From assembly GCA_933822405.4 (NCBI GenBank), contig CAKOGP040002313.1, positions 124,001 to 188,000 of the forward strand: DNA of 64,000 nt. The letters are read 5' to 3'. Below the pieces are notes generated by a model, which worked only from the letters and a program-made list of their open reading frames with translations, did no database searches and was not told the origin of the DNA. Of the stretch, positions 12,318-22,783 are shown in pieces. Position numbers and translations under genes: made by a program. Positions within the stretch are counted from its first letter, which is position 1; each line of letters starts with the position of its first letter. Source of the stretch: Cylindrotheca closterium. Lineage: Eukaryota; Bacillariophyta; Bacillariophyceae; Bacillariales; Bacillariaceae.

Positions 12318-14120
12318 CTATTTGATAGATCGACTGGCCAAAGGTGTTGCATTGTGAGCATGATCCCGAGTGCGTCCACGTTTGCTGCCAGACACGCTTC
12401 CTTCCTTGCTCCGTTTACTACTAGTACTGCTGCTAGACGACAGCAACGAGGATTGTCGTTTTGGTGTGTAAGATCCTCGAATGGCCGATGCAAAGGCATC
12501 ACGTTGCCGCGAGGATGAACCGCTTCGACTGGCCATAAATCGGCTAGCCGCAGTACTAAGGGTACTGTTACTCCTTTTGTTGCTCTTGCTGTGACTGCTG
12601 CTACTGCTCAATTTGCCACTTTTCTTGGTGGTCTTGGCGCGTTTTGCCCGCCGTTCTAGGTCTTCTTCGGCTTTGCGTGCGGCCACTTCTCGTCCACTTT
12701 CCTCGGCCATTTTGTATGCGTTAGTCATATCGTTGGATGATTCCTCTGCTGCTACTTCTACAATGTGTTCACTTCCCGATACCACAATCGGTGTAAAAGC
12801 TACTGTTCCCCAAGTAGTAATCGGAGATCGATGACGCCCCGAACCAGGCTCAATGACAGGGGTCATATTGACGTAGGTCCCATGCTCCTTGACTCGCTTG
12901 GCTTGTTGTATTCGTCGTTCGATTTCCACGGGTCGCAAGGGTGCATCCAGATCTGTGGAGGCATCGGTACTCCAGCCATCCGACTCCGAATCGGATTCGT
13001 GGGGACGACGGCCGCGAGTGTATCGTGATAGGGCAGATGATGTTTGGCCAAATAATCTTGTCTGTTGGTCGGCATTGGGTGGAAGTACTCGGACTGGCGG
13101 AAACCTCGTTTGGGAAGGTACAATTTTCTTTTCCAAACAGTATTTGGGTATGTATTCCACCAGTAAAGTCTTTGGGAGTGAAGATTGGGTATTGTTCTGT
13201 TGTGTTGTGTCTTGCTTGCGTACTGGAAGTGGTGGTGGCATGGCCAATTGCAGATTGCTTTGGTTCGCAGATCCATTCCTGTTTTCTCCGTTGGTCAATA
13301 GCTGTTGAGAAGTTTGGCTATTGCCATTTCGTGGGCCGTGCACTTGTGGTGTTGGAGGTAAAAAGAGACCATTGCGAATCGGTGGAACTGGATGATGCGT
13401 CGGTTGATAGGGTTCACTTTCAAATTGATCCGACGCCATGTGCGACTCGTCTTTGGCAGCTTGGATTCGGTTTTGTTCGGCCTTCCGAAGCGCATTGACC
13501 ATGTCCTCGGCGGTGCTGTCGGATGTTATTCTAAAGTCATCCCCATTGGTCAGTCTCTTTGTTGCATCATCATTTGGGTTACGACCGAGAAGAAAGAGAG
13601 ACTCAAGTCGCTGTCGGTTTGCCTGAACTTCTCGTTTTTGCTGTTTATCAAATTCGTCATCGTCCTCGTTAGTGGCCCTCGCGTGGAATCCAGTCAGAGT
13701 TTCCTCATGAAGTGGCCGAGCGGTGGCACGAATCAGCTGCCCGGACTCCTGGTCTGCGACGACCAATTCTGTGCTACCATTTGCGGAAGCTTCATTTTCG
13801 CCATCCTGGTGTAATTCTATTTGAGACTCTTCTTCTTGCTTTGCCTTTTCTAGTTCCTCTTGTTCGTGTTTCGCTTGGAGTTGATGCAGCTTTCTGGCCA
13901 AGGTGTGTGGGTGATAATGGTTCCGCTGTGACAGTAATGTTGACTGCTCTTGTAAGTTTGTCAGTGCCGGAAAGAAATCCCGTTGAACAATTCTGGACAG
14001 TGTTGACGTGTACGCTTCTTCCGATAGGACTTGACGCCGTTGTTTCGGTTGCTGTGGGTCGTTTCGTTGTCGTATTGCTTGCAACTGAAGTTGTGATGGT
14101 TGGGTTGAATTTGAACTCAT
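12318..14120 (-). CDS. ESS2: Splicing factor ESS2 (Es2/DGCR14 family)
   Basis: Single exon, 600 residues, starting from ATG at 14120. The N terminus carries the Es2 hallmark VLSEEAYTSTLSRIVQRDFF, and the centre has the family motif with TPVIEPGSG followed by SPITTWGTVAFTP. The C-terminal third is Ser/Arg/Lys-rich and disordered, typical of nuclear spliceosome-associated proteins. ESS2 is a nuclear protein of the spliceosomal C complex that affects splice-site choice. The stretch between the conserved blocks is Gln/Asn-rich and not conserved. It is divergently arranged with the TrmB-type gene. Confidence 0.9.
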   Translation of the reverse strand: MSSNSTQPSQLQLQAIRQRNDPQQPKQRRQVLSEEAYTSTLSRIVQRDFFPALTNLQEQSTLLSQRNHYHPHTLARKLHQLQAKHEQEELEKAKQEEESQIELHQDGENEASANGSTELVVADQESGQLIRATARPLHEETLTGFHARATNEDDDEFDKQQKREVQANRQRLESLFLLGRNPNDDATKRLTNGDDFRITSDSTAEDMVNALRKAEQNRIQAAKDESHMASDQFESEPYQPTHHPVPPIRNGLFLPPTPQVHGPRNGNSQTSQQLLTNGENRNGSANQSNLQLAMPPPLPVRKQDTTQQNNTQSSLPKTLLVEYIPKYCLEKKIVPSQTRFPPVRVLPPNADQQTRLFGQTSSALSRYTRGRRPHESDSESDGWSTDASTDLDAPLRPVEIERRIQQAKRVKEHGTYVNMTPVIEPGSGRHRSPITTWGTVAFTPIVVSGSEHIVEVAAEESSNDMTNAYKMAEESGREVAARKAEEDLERRAKRAKTTKKSGKLSSSSSHSKSNKRSNSTLSTAASRFMASRSGSSSRQRDAFASAIRGSYTPKRQSSLLSSSSSTSSKRSKEGSVSGSKRGRTRDHAHNATPLASRSIK

Positions 14121-14336
14121 GGCAGGAGTGGTTACAGTGGTTTGTGCTGATATTGGTTGCTTTCATGAATGATCGACTCAATGTTCGACTGGAACGACTA
14201 CTATGGTCTGTCCACAATACGTGACATCCGTCCATCCATTGTGGAGACAAGAGTGGAGAACCCATCACGTTTGTTCTTTCCAACTAAGACGAATCATATC
14301 TTCCAAGTCTACACAACACAGAAGACTAGGTACAAC
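14121..14336. promoter_or_regulatory. Short divergent promoter between ESS2 and the TrmB-type gene
   Basis: 216 bp separate the two start codons, so both promoters must fit here or overlap the coding ends. No specific element was recognised. The frame of the plus-strand gene is open through part of this stretch, with an upstream ATG at 14169, but the signal-like start at 14337 is the better start. Confidence 0.4.
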
Positions 14337-15413
14337 ATGAAAACCAAGCCCGTTCAATTCATCATGTACAATATTCTGTTGGCATCGTCTTCAAGAGCAT
14401 TTGTGCGAAATAATCTCCCATCAAACCGCCTGTCGAAATCTTTTGCTACTTCTACGAACCTGTTCAGCACGGCATCCGAAACGGACCAAGACAATAATAA
14501 TTCATCCACCCAAAACGATTCAGAACCATTCGCTCATTCGGAACCTTTTTCTCCTTGGGACCCTGTGCGTCTAGCGGAAAAAGTCCAAAGCCGCAACAAT
14601 GCTTTCCGGTCACGGCAACATGTCAATCCACTGTCGGCGAAATTCCAACAACCGACCGTGTTGACGCCCAACTGGCCCTATGATACTTACGACGATCTGT
14701 CCAAGCCTCTATTTTTGGATATTGGCTGCTCACGAGGAGGATTTTTAATTGACATGGCAACGACTCAAATGAAGCAACAACCAGGAGATGCAACCAATAA
14801 TCAATATCTGGAACCAGATTACAATTATCTGGGTCTGGAGATTCGTCCCATTGTCGTTTACCATGCTCAAAAACGGATAGAAAAACGAGAAGATGGTGGT
14901 GATGCATCATCCCTCAAGGGAAAGTTGGGATTTGTCGGCTGTAACGCCAATGTTGATTTGGAACGACTCTTGCAACTCCTCCAAGACAGCAACCCCGAGG
15001 ACCTCCTCAATTTGCAAATGGTCACGATCCAATTCCCGGATCCTCATTTCAAAGCCCGCCATGCCAAACGACGAGTGGTTCGACCGGAATTGGTGACCAC
15101 ATTGGCTAAATTCATGCCACCTGGTTCCACGGTATGGTTGCAGTCGGACATTCAATCCGTATTGGATGATATGCGATTCCAATTCCGACTTCAATCCCAA
15201 TACTTTCAGGACAGCATTTCGCCTGAAATCGTTGACATTAATGCCAATGATGACAATGATAATGACGACGAGAGTGAAGCCATTCAGCTAGACTATGTTG
15301 AGGAGAATCTTCTTGGCGTACGTACGGAACGAGAGATCAGTGTTTTGGAAAGGGACCTTCCAGTATACCGTGCTTTGTTCACCCGAACAGATGCCCAATT
15401 TAGCAGTGATTGA
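14337..15413 (+). CDS. tRNA (guanine-N7-)-methyltransferase, TrmB type, with organelle-type leader
   Basis: 358 residues from ATG 14337. An in-frame ATG at 14169 would add 56 residues of poor character. TrmB methylates N7 of G46 in tRNA using SAM. Visible family motifs: the SAM-binding loop LFLDIGCSRGGFLIDMA, the acidic GLEIRP strand, and the catalytic-region signature QFPDPHFK followed by RHAKRRVV. The first about 25 residues (MKTKPVQFIMYNILLASSSR then AFV) look like a signal peptide followed by a diatom plastid-type cleavage step with Phe, and then a Ser/Thr/Asn-rich transit-like stretch. I infer a plastid isozyme. An acidic NDDNDNDDESE insertion lies near the C terminus. Confidence 0.85.
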   Translation: MKTKPVQFIMYNILLASSSRAFVRNNLPSNRLSKSFATSTNLFSTASETDQDNNNSSTQNDSEPFAHSEPFSPWDPVRLAEKVQSRNNAFRSRQHVNPLSAKFQQPTVLTPNWPYDTYDDLSKPLFLDIGCSRGGFLIDMATTQMKQQPGDATNNQYLEPDYNYLGLEIRPIVVYHAQKRIEKREDGGDASSLKGKLGFVGCNANVDLERLLQLLQDSNPEDLLNLQMVTIQFPDPHFKARHAKRRVVRPELVTTLAKFMPPGSTVWLQSDIQSVLDDMRFQFRLQSQYFQDSISPEIVDINANDDNDNDDESEAIQLDYVEENLLGVRTEREISVLERDLPVYRALFTRTDAQFSSD

Positions 15414-15428
15414 ACGAACCAATGAATG

Positions 15429-15429
<1 letters not shown>

Positions 15430-15461
<32 letters not shown>
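15430..15461 (+). repeat. (ATCA)n tetranucleotide microsatellite
   Basis: About eight tandem TCAA/ATCA units just downstream of the TrmB-type stop codon, inside its probable 3' UTR. A short inverted AATGATTGA/TTTGATTGAC similarity flanks it. Confidence 0.9.
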
Positions 15462-15463
<2 letters not shown>

Positions 15464-15661
15464 TGATTGACAGACATGCGTTATCGTTCGCGCGATCTAC
15501 TATGAAATAGAATCAAACTCAGATAAGCTGCCTCCTTGCACTCCCAAATTGTATTATAAAATACCGGTAGAACACAGTTGAAGTGAATGGACTCTTAATT
15601 TTCAATTTTAGTATGTTAGGCATGTTACGAATTAATTTTTTGGCAATTATTATAGTAGTAT

Positions 15662-17766
15662 TTAGTAATATCGTTGTTGTTGTGCTGGTTGTTGGTAAGC
15701 ATTGGGTGCTTGTTGTTGTTGTTGCTGTTGTCCAAAGCCTCCATTCGGCAGTTGGGCTCCCAATCCAAATCCCCGAGCTTGTTGAAGTGGAGGTGGTCCT
15801 TGACCATGGACCACAAGAGCTCCGCCATGGGCAGCTCCTGGCGAAAAGACACCCGGTGGTGGGGCTGACATGACACCTTGTGGAACAGGTTTGTTGGTCT
15901 GTTAAAAAAAAATTGAAAAAGAAGGGTAATCGTGTGAATGAGAACAATTTTTCAAAAACTTGAGATTTTCTTGCAACCGCCCAAGCAAAGCAGGCTATAA
16001 TATACGTACATCCTTGACAGTCGAAATTTGTTGAAGAGAAGCATTTTGTCCAATCATTCCAGATCCAACAGGAGGAAGAGGAACACTCTTTCCGTTCTTA
16101 GTCTTCTTCTTCTTTTCCTCATCCTTGATCATGGTCAATTTTCGTCCGTAATCAGGTTGTTCATCGATGCGATCGATATTGACCAATTTCTTCAGAACAG
16201 CATCCACGTCATTTGCTGGTGCCTCTTCTTCTGGAGCCATGGGATTCATGGTCAATGTAGTACCAGGATGAGAAGTCCCGTTGGGCACTCCGCCATTGGG
16301 TCCATAATGTCCATTTTGCATTGGTGCGGCTCCTGGAGTTTGAGGTTGAGGAGCATAGGCATTCAACACCATGTTGGCCAAATCATTGTGGGTGGGTGGA
16401 CCTGGAGCCTTGGGTGCAAATGGATCATCCCCTGGCGCCGAGTTCAAGCCAAAAATGTCATTGGATTGAACTTGGGCATTCATCAAGTTGTTGGATGGAG
16501 GAGCCCCATACTGCTGTTGAGGAGGAGGTGCTGCGTATTGCTGCTGTTGAGGCGGTGGAGCCCCATATTGCTGCTGTTGAGGTGGTGGGGCCGCATATTG
16601 AGGAGGAGCAGTTGCCGGTGGGGAAGCAAAAGAAGGTGGGGCCGCATATTGTGGTGTCGATGGCGGAGGTGGAGCTCCATAGTATCCTTGTGGAGCCACA
16701 GCAGGCACCAAAGCTCCTGGATTTGGCGGAATGGCAGGTGAACCGACTGGGTTGGCTGTTCGCAATGGTGGTGGGGATTGGTATGGAGCTGGATTGGAAT
16801 TGTAGTTGATGGGTGGTGCACTGTAAAAGCTGGCAACCGATTTGGAATCCATTGGTGGTGGAGCAGGAGCCATTGCAGGTTCGCTAAAGCCCAACAAATC
16901 CGCACCAGCAACTGAGGCCGACTGGTGTGGTGCGTGTTCTCCCAAATGCGCCCGACTTTCATCCAATGACGCCTGAATGGCTCTCTTGAGATCCTCTTCT
17001 TCCTGGGTTCGAGTAGTTGGAGCTGCCCTTGCCAAATCACCGCGTGGAGGCGCACTCCTGCCGTTACCGCGTCCAGAATAAGAGTTAGAAGGACCCTTCA
17101 ATCCCAATTCGTAAACCTTAGGCATGGTGAAAAAGGATTGTCCATCCACGAGAAGGTCGTATTGACGAAATCCAGGCGAGGAAGACAAGGGAGGAGACGC
17201 GTTACAGATAACCTTAATGACGTGATTTCCTTTGGTTGTCCAAGTGTGATCCAAGAGGCCAGCACGATTGTGGGAGTAATGAACCTCTCTGGTATCCATT
17301 GAGATTTGACGCTTTCCCGAAGTAATGGACCAAACGACAACAATGTCATGTTCTTCACCACGGCATTCGGTACCAGTTGCACCTTGCTCCAAAGCGGAAG
17401 GATTGGGGAATCCAAAGCGCCTAATTAGAGTAGTGTAATGGATTTGAATTTGAATTTGGATTTGGATTTGAATTTGGATTGAACGGAATGGAAAATGACA
17501 ATCAAAGCAAAGGCGTGGAAAATGACATTGAATGGTCGTATCAAAATTTCAAAATGACAAAAAAACGGAACGACAAGGAGTCAGAATTTCTCAAAATCAT
17601 TTGCAGTGCTGCAACAAACAAACAACCAAACAACCAAGCAGCAACAGACAACACATACAAACGCAGCAGTTTCGTACCATCGAATGCGCCGCTTTGTGCT
17701 AGCCACACGCTTTCCAGCATCCGCGACGGAAAAGTCAATTTGGTAAACGGAACCTTGCCAGGTCAT
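15662..17766 (-). CDS. Conserved N-terminal beta-domain protein with UIM and Pro/Gln-rich tail
   Basis: Three exons: 17766-17678, 17420-16010 and 15898-15662, with introns of 257 bp (17421-17677) and 111 bp (15899-16009). Total 578 residues; both junctions keep frame. Residues about 1-137 form a conserved, beta-rich domain (KRRIRWRFGFPNP, GFRQYDLLVDGQSFF, MPKVYEL) that I recall from stramenopile proteins but cannot assign to a named function. A canonical ubiquitin-interacting motif follows at about 169-186 (EEEDLKRAIQASLDESR). The remainder is Pro/Gln/Ala-rich with repeats of the type YGAPPPQQQQ, plus acidic EEEAPANDVD and Lys-rich segments. The layout (folded head, UIM, long P/Q tail) is reminiscent of endocytic or ubiquitin adaptors, but no ENTH/ANTH or clathrin box was found, so the role is open. 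Confidence 0.75.
17440..17480 (+). repeat. GATTTG/AATTTG hexanucleotide repeat inside an intron
   Basis: Six or so imperfect hexamers (GAATTTGAATTTGGATTTGG type) within the first intron of the UIM gene, close to its acceptor end. Simple-sequence DNA with no coding role. Confidence 0.8.
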
Positions 17767-18330
17767 TTTTTTCAATCGGTTGTGTGTGTGTTTTGGTTTG
17801 GCGATGGATAGGAACGCCAAAAGCTGTCACAAGGTTGTTGAATGAATGACAAGAGACAAGAAGCTCTACAACCAAATGATGTACTTGCGACTGACTGGTT
17901 TCAACCACTTGCTGCGTACTCACTTCCGACTACAAGCGCGTGTTGGTGGTTTTTGATGGTGGGGTTTCTCGTGGGAATGGATGATTCGTTTGGATTTCGC
18001 GAGGGTGTTGGTTGTCCAAACAAAACCCCTACGCCACTTACGTACGAAACCTACATAGGAGGCCGGTTCTTACGTAGACCAGTCTTGGGACGAATCGTAA
18101 ACCAACCTTTGGCACGGGCTCAAAGCTCAAAAATAGATCCAGATTTATTCAAAACCGTTATTAGTCGGAGTGCGCACTGCCGTCCGAACGTCATCCCAGT
18201 GCTGGTGAATTCATTCACGTCCCAATGATCATGAAAGACTACTTCAGTCTTTTCTCTGGTCCAAAAAATCAGCGATGGAAACTAACACCAAAAAAGAGAT
18301 AACACTGACTGCCCATGCATACCCACCAAC
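17767..18330. other. Intergenic region, divergent promoters
   Basis: 564 bp between the UIM gene start (minus) and the unknown membrane protein gene (plus). One 128-codon frame on the plus strand (17842-18228) has no family match, no signal and unlike composition; I take it as chance. No other structure seen. Confidence 0.5.
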
Positions 18331-19503
18331 ATGGCAGAACAGCAACAAATCTCACCCACCTATATATTACGAGGACCCATGATCGCTGCGGGAGCACTGG
18401 TTTCCTTTGCAATACCATATGTGATAGAGCTCTCGCCTCGAACACTCTGGCACCTGTCCATTATCGTTGGTGCCATGCTGTGGTTTTGCTGGGACTTGCA
18501 GAAATGGGTGGAACGCACTTTGCGAATTTCACTTGACCGATTGCTCAATAGTCTGGTCTTGGACGATATATTACGCATGATTTACGATCCCGAGGATGGA
18601 GTATTGGCGTGCATGGTGGGTGGTTTCTTTGGAGCCACCACCATGTATGGCTTGAAATTGCAAGAAGAAGACAAGACACGATTGGTGCAAGCGACATTGG
18701 AAATTGATTATCAACAAGCGAATTCATTGTTAATGACTCCGGGGGGTTGCAAGGCGTGGTTGCCGCAAGGCATGCAACAATGGTTGAATCAACATCATCA
18801 ACATACTCCATCACAATCTTCCAACAAAATCAAGGCTATTGAAGACTATGGAACAGAACACTACAGCAATGTTGGTGAGAGAGACGAGCGTGGAGAAGAG
18901 GAGGAGGAAGCGTCGCTCAATCATAGTAGACCAACATCACCGCTTGCTAGTGAACCCTTGTTGAAAAAGCCACTAAATGGAGGTGAAAGTAAAATGAATA
19001 TTGATGCCAATGGCAATGGCAACGATGATGCCAAGGCACGAAAACAAGGCATGCCCGTTGATACATCGACGCCACAGAGGCTTTGCAGGAACCCAACCGA
19101 TCCAGTAGACGAAATGGTATCCATATTGCGGAGGCTTGCCTATTCGCAAGCCAAACAGTACCTGCAAAGCATTCCGGAATCTCTCTTGGAGACGGTTGGG
19201 TTGTCGGCAGTGGCCATGCTAGGAACTCATCTACACTTTAACAGGCGGAACAATAGAAGAGGAAGCTCGACGCTTGGAGTAGCAACGGGCCTGTTACTGG
19301 CCGGAGTGGCAAGTGGGGCGATTTCCACAATAGTGGCCAAGCGCATGATGTTGAAGAAAGGCTCCTTTTCCACAGTCTGTCGCGAAATGATGACTCGGTC
19401 ATGGCAAACCATCAAAGACCAAGCACTAAGAAAAGAACAATGGCGATCTTATTTGGCTATGATAGTGTTGCTGGTACTTGGAAGACGGCAGATTAGGAGG
19501 TGA
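18331..19503 (+). CDS. Multi-pass membrane protein of unknown function
   Basis: Single exon, 390 residues. Not recognised. Hydrophobic helices are visible near residues 12-32, 34-50, 87-105, about 290-305, 312-335 and at the extreme C terminus (YLAMIVLLVLG). Between the N- and C-terminal membrane blocks lies a polar loop (about 150-265) rich in Glu, Asn and Ser, probably disordered. Conserved-looking pieces include SLDRLLNSLVLDDILRMIYD and MVSILRRLAYSQAKQYLQS. There is no signal peptide of plastid type. The symmetrical membrane blocks with a soluble centre could suit an organelle or ER membrane protein, but no function can be assigned. Confidence 0.65.
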   Translation: MAEQQQISPTYILRGPMIAAGALVSFAIPYVIELSPRTLWHLSIIVGAMLWFCWDLQKWVERTLRISLDRLLNSLVLDDILRMIYDPEDGVLACMVGGFFGATTMYGLKLQEEDKTRLVQATLEIDYQQANSLLMTPGGCKAWLPQGMQQWLNQHHQHTPSQSSNKIKAIEDYGTEHYSNVGERDERGEEEEEASLNHSRPTSPLASEPLLKKPLNGGESKMNIDANGNGNDDAKARKQGMPVDTSTPQRLCRNPTDPVDEMVSILRRLAYSQAKQYLQSIPESLLETVGLSAVAMLGTHLHFNRRNNRRGSSTLGVATGLLLAGVASGAISTIVAKRMMLKKGSFSTVCREMMTRSWQTIKDQALRKEQWRSYLAMIVLLVLGRRQIRR

Positions 19504-19889
19504 GGCTGCTCTTCCTTTTTTGCTGTTCTTCGAGGTAGTTTTTAAAAAAGTATTCATGTCCCACCCTCAAAGACAGATACAGGAATGGCGAACCAAGTAT
19601 TCAAGATAACTATTATCTAGGATCCGATTGCTATTCTGCACTGCCTACTTTTTCATTGCGAATGTAACATATACATGTATGTTTAGGTGCCATTCCAATG
19701 CGTGGTGTGCGGTCCACAAGCTTTGGCCGACGAGATTTGATCACGACGTGAAAAATCTGAGACACCATTTTTTAAAATACCATGTACCTACTGTATGTAT
19801 TCGGATAATTTCGATTTCATCTCGAGCCATCACTTTGAACTTTTATTTGGAAGATACATATATATATACGAACATCTGTCAATGAGACC
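19504..19889 (+). other. Intergenic region
   Basis: 386 bp between two plus-strand genes. It contains a TATATATATA-like stretch at about 19857-19869, some 20 bp before the next start codon. That could be a TATA element if transcription starts very close to the ATG. Nothing else was recognised. Confidence 0.4.
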
Positions 19890-21173
19890 ATGCACAGCAA
19901 GGAAATACCATGGATCATAGCATGCTATATACTTCTCTTCCTACCAACGACTTGCACATGCTTCCTGCATTCGTCGTTGCCAACAACTGCAGGTGAAAAG
20001 TTTAGACAGACTTTCACCGTCCTGTTGGATGCTGGAAGCACCAATTCCTTTAGTTTTGCGGATGTTGCCAACCAAGGAATCACATCATTATTGAAAGAAG
20101 AGAAAAGTGGCACCATTCTCGCTGGAACCAAATCAGGAGAGGTATTGCAATCGATGGACAATGCAATGACATGGACTCAACTTTCTGGTTACAATCACAA
20201 ACCAAAGTATCCTGTCTATTCTCTGGCTGTCGAAACCAAAGCCAGCAACGACAATGACAAGAACAGCAAACTTGGAAGGATATTTTGTGGTAGAGGAGAT
20301 CGATATATTTCAGTTTGGGATACAGAAATAAAAGAATATGTCCAACGCTTGGGCCCACATACCGGTTGGGTTCAAGATCTTGCCTACAATGAAGACGCTC
20401 AGATTCTGTACTCGATTGGCTGCAATTGCATTGAAGTGTGGGATTGCTCGGGACGCGACACTTCCGATGGAAGTATAAGGCATATTTCCAAGTTGTCGGT
20501 TGAAAATAGTGTCTTAGCTTCTACCCTTTCGAGTGACTTGTTGAGGCTATGCCTCGTCGACGGACAGCATGTTAGTAGTGACAAAGAACGAGGCAAAGGC
20601 ACGAAGGCCGAGAAGAAGATAATAATGTTTTCTGGTGTGGATGGTCGAATACATTTGAGGTCATCATATAGGCAAACAAGCCTTGTCCATAAGGGTCGCA
20701 TTAATGCTTTGACATACTCTTCCATGAAAAGTCAAATACTGTTTTCTGTCGGAAATGATGGAAAGCTTTGTGCAAGTCGCATCAATTTTTATTCTTCCAT
20801 GGAGATCGAACTTCTAGCAGAGCTTGAGCTAAAGGGTTTACCCCGGTTGACGACAGTGACCATTCTGGAAGAGGCAGATAACGGTGAGTTGTACTTGGTG
20901 GTTGGAACTACGGAGGGTGATATCATTTTTGTATCAGCAAAAGTGAAATCATCCGACAACTCCATCACTCTGATGGAAGGGGGCACTACCAACGTGCACA
21001 ATGGTGCCAAGATATACTCTGCTATAGCATTACCAAAGGGATCACCCTTCGAGCCAAACATAGAAATGGGATCTTCACACACGGGGACACGAGTACTGTT
21101 GGTAGGACACGCCAAGGGACTAACAAAACAACCATACTGTCTCCCATTCAAGTTCCAATCCGAGCTTTGCTAA
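19890..21173 (+). CDS. WD40-like beta-propeller protein with signal peptide
   Basis: Single exon, 427 residues. Residues 1-27 are hydrophobic (WIIACYILLFLPTT) and end at CTCFLHS, a signal peptide followed by Phe, so entry to the ER and possibly the plastid is likely. The mature part shows WD40-like blades: GTILAGTKSGEVLQSMDNA, IFCGRGDRYISVWDTE, VQDLAYNEDAQILYSIG then CIEVWDC, INALTYSSMKSQILFSVGND, and LYLVVGTTEGDIIFVSA. About five to six blades can be recognised. WD40 proteins are scaffolds and no enzymatic residues are seen. A luminal or plastid WD40 protein is less usual than a cytosolic one. Its partner is unknown. Confidence 0.7.
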   Translation: MHSKEIPWIIACYILLFLPTTCTCFLHSSLPTTAGEKFRQTFTVLLDAGSTNSFSFADVANQGITSLLKEEKSGTILAGTKSGEVLQSMDNAMTWTQLSGYNHKPKYPVYSLAVETKASNDNDKNSKLGRIFCGRGDRYISVWDTEIKEYVQRLGPHTGWVQDLAYNEDAQILYSIGCNCIEVWDCSGRDTSDGSIRHISKLSVENSVLASTLSSDLLRLCLVDGQHVSSDKERGKGTKAEKKIIMFSGVDGRIHLRSSYRQTSLVHKGRINALTYSSMKSQILFSVGNDGKLCASRINFYSSMEIELLAELELKGLPRLTTVTILEEADNGELYLVVGTTEGDIIFVSAKVKSSDNSITLMEGGTTNVHNGAKIYSAIALPKGSPFEPNIEMGSSHTGTRVLLVGHAKGLTKQPYCLPFKFQSELC

Positions 21174-21365
21174 CAGAGAAGGGAAAGAAAGAGATAAAAA
21201 ATATACTGTAAACAGAATAACCTAGCACCTTATACTCGATGTTTTATTAAAATTGGTTAAATAGCGAAATCAGACGTTGTATGTGCCGTGTGAGTATTCA
21301 ATTTGTGTGAATTGATGTCTTTGCAAGGAATGCATTGGACTCTTCTTCCTTTTTGCTCACATTCC

Positions 21366-22394
21366 TTAATCAATACCAAAGTCCATATCTTCATTCATAT
21401 CAAAGTCTAATTCAAATTCCAAATCTCCTTCCAGTGCTGCGTCGTCGTTCATCAAGTTGATATTAAAAGCCATTTGATCAATTTGATCCACTGGAGGTTC
21501 ATTCTTCTTGGAAGCAATCCCCTTCTTCTTGCTAGGACCAGCAGGAGCCTCCTTGTCTTTCTTCTTCTTCTTTTTCTTCTCCTTCTTGGCTTGTGCTACA
21601 TCCTTCTTTCGTTCCTTTTCCTTGTCCAACTCTCGTTGTTTGCGATTGATTTCTTCAATCTTGTCTGGTGACAACCAGAGCTCTGGGTGTTTGATGGCAA
21701 TTGGGTCTGTGGATTCAATCTCGATTCCCGATACTTCCCCTCCACCGTCCGTCATCCATGTTTCAAAATCTACAATCTCTTCTACAACTTCTTCCAGGAC
21801 CTTGTTGTGTGTGGCTGATGCTAGCGACGGAACTTTGTTGCGTTTGACACCTTCCTTGGAAGCTTTGGACATTATTTCGAGCAAATCTGCCTCTACATCA
21901 CTCACTTCCAATCGCGGAGGAGGTATTAGAGTTCGTTCATTCTTCTTAAATCGCTTTTCCACAACCCTCTTCATTGGCGGCGTCAATCCTGAATGGTAAT
22001 AACTGGGAAAACCTTCCACTTTGTAAGCATCCCCTTCGTCTAATGCCATGCTGTCTTCGTAGACAATCAACATTTGAGCAACATCACAAGACTTGTAGTA
22101 CATGGCGTGATCGTGTGTCTTGTGCAATTCAATTGGACAGGGCAGATTTACCAGTCGCGCTGGATAAGTTCGACCATCGCAAATGAAATTAAAGAGGGTG
22201 GATGCATCCTTGGTGGGTTCGCAGGCGACTCCTTCCAGGTCCAATATTGTGGCGCCGTCTTTGTTTTTAGCTGCAGGTGGCTTATCCTTGGCTTCCTCTT
22301 CGACTTCTTTCATCTTGTCTCGTAGTGCAGTCTCCAAACCGGGAACCAGAATGCGGAGGATCAGCGTTCGATCACGAATTGGTTGGCGGTCCAT
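21366..22394 (-). CDS. TAF7: TFIID subunit TAF7
   Basis: Single exon, 342 residues. The N-terminal about 150 residues match the TAFII55 domain: LILRILVPGLETALRDKM near the start, FICDGRTYPARLVNLPCPIE, then KTHDHAMYYKSCDVAQMLIV, and GLTPPMKRVVEKRFKK. TAF7 binds TAF1 and restrains its acetyltransferase activity within TFIID, acting in RNA polymerase II initiation. The central part is charged, with a Lys-rich segment (KKEKKKKKKKDKE) that may be a nuclear localisation signal. The C terminus is acidic (DLEFELDFDMNEDMDFG). It is divergent from the allantoinase gene. Confidence 0.9.
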   Translation of the reverse strand: MDRQPIRDRTLILRILVPGLETALRDKMKEVEEEAKDKPPAAKNKDGATILDLEGVACEPTKDASTLFNFICDGRTYPARLVNLPCPIELHKTHDHAMYYKSCDVAQMLIVYEDSMALDEGDAYKVEGFPSYYHSGLTPPMKRVVEKRFKKNERTLIPPPRLEVSDVEADLLEIMSKASKEGVKRNKVPSLASATHNKVLEEVVEEIVDFETWMTDGGGEVSGIEIESTDPIAIKHPELWLSPDKIEEINRKQRELDKEKERKKDVAQAKKEKKKKKKKDKEAPAGPSKKKGIASKKNEPPVDQIDQMAFNINLMNDDAALEGDLEFELDFDMNEDMDFGID

Positions 22395-22783
22395 TGTGTG
22401 TATCTATTGTTGTATGCTGTCTATTGATTTTGAATACTGGTTATTGTTGTTGAGCAGTGCCCACTATAAATGGTTGGTGTTTACGTGGATAAAAGGAAGA
22501 GGAGAAGACAACGGAGGAAAGAGGTGTCAACTGTTTGAGTGGTACAGTATACCGGTACTATGCAACAGGTTTGGAAGTTGTTGCGTAATGTTGGTTTATT
22601 TCACTTGGAGGAATGGAGAAGCGAAGAAGAATGATATGAATGAATGACTCGTACGACTGCAAAAAGACATCAAACATCAATTCAAATCGCATTCCCACCT
22701 CAGGACCTACTGCCATCCTTGGGCATCTCTTCTCCGCTCCCCCTTCGAACTGGGAAGGGATATAAACGATAGCTGTTGTTTTC

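Noticed and set aside
15519..15947. 142-codon minus-strand frame
   Set aside because: Out of frame with exon 3 of the UIM gene, which reads cleanly as a Pro/Gln-rich tail after splicing.
17842..18228. 128-codon plus-strand frame
   Set aside because: Lies in a divergent promoter region, has no family motif or good start context, and its composition does not look coding.
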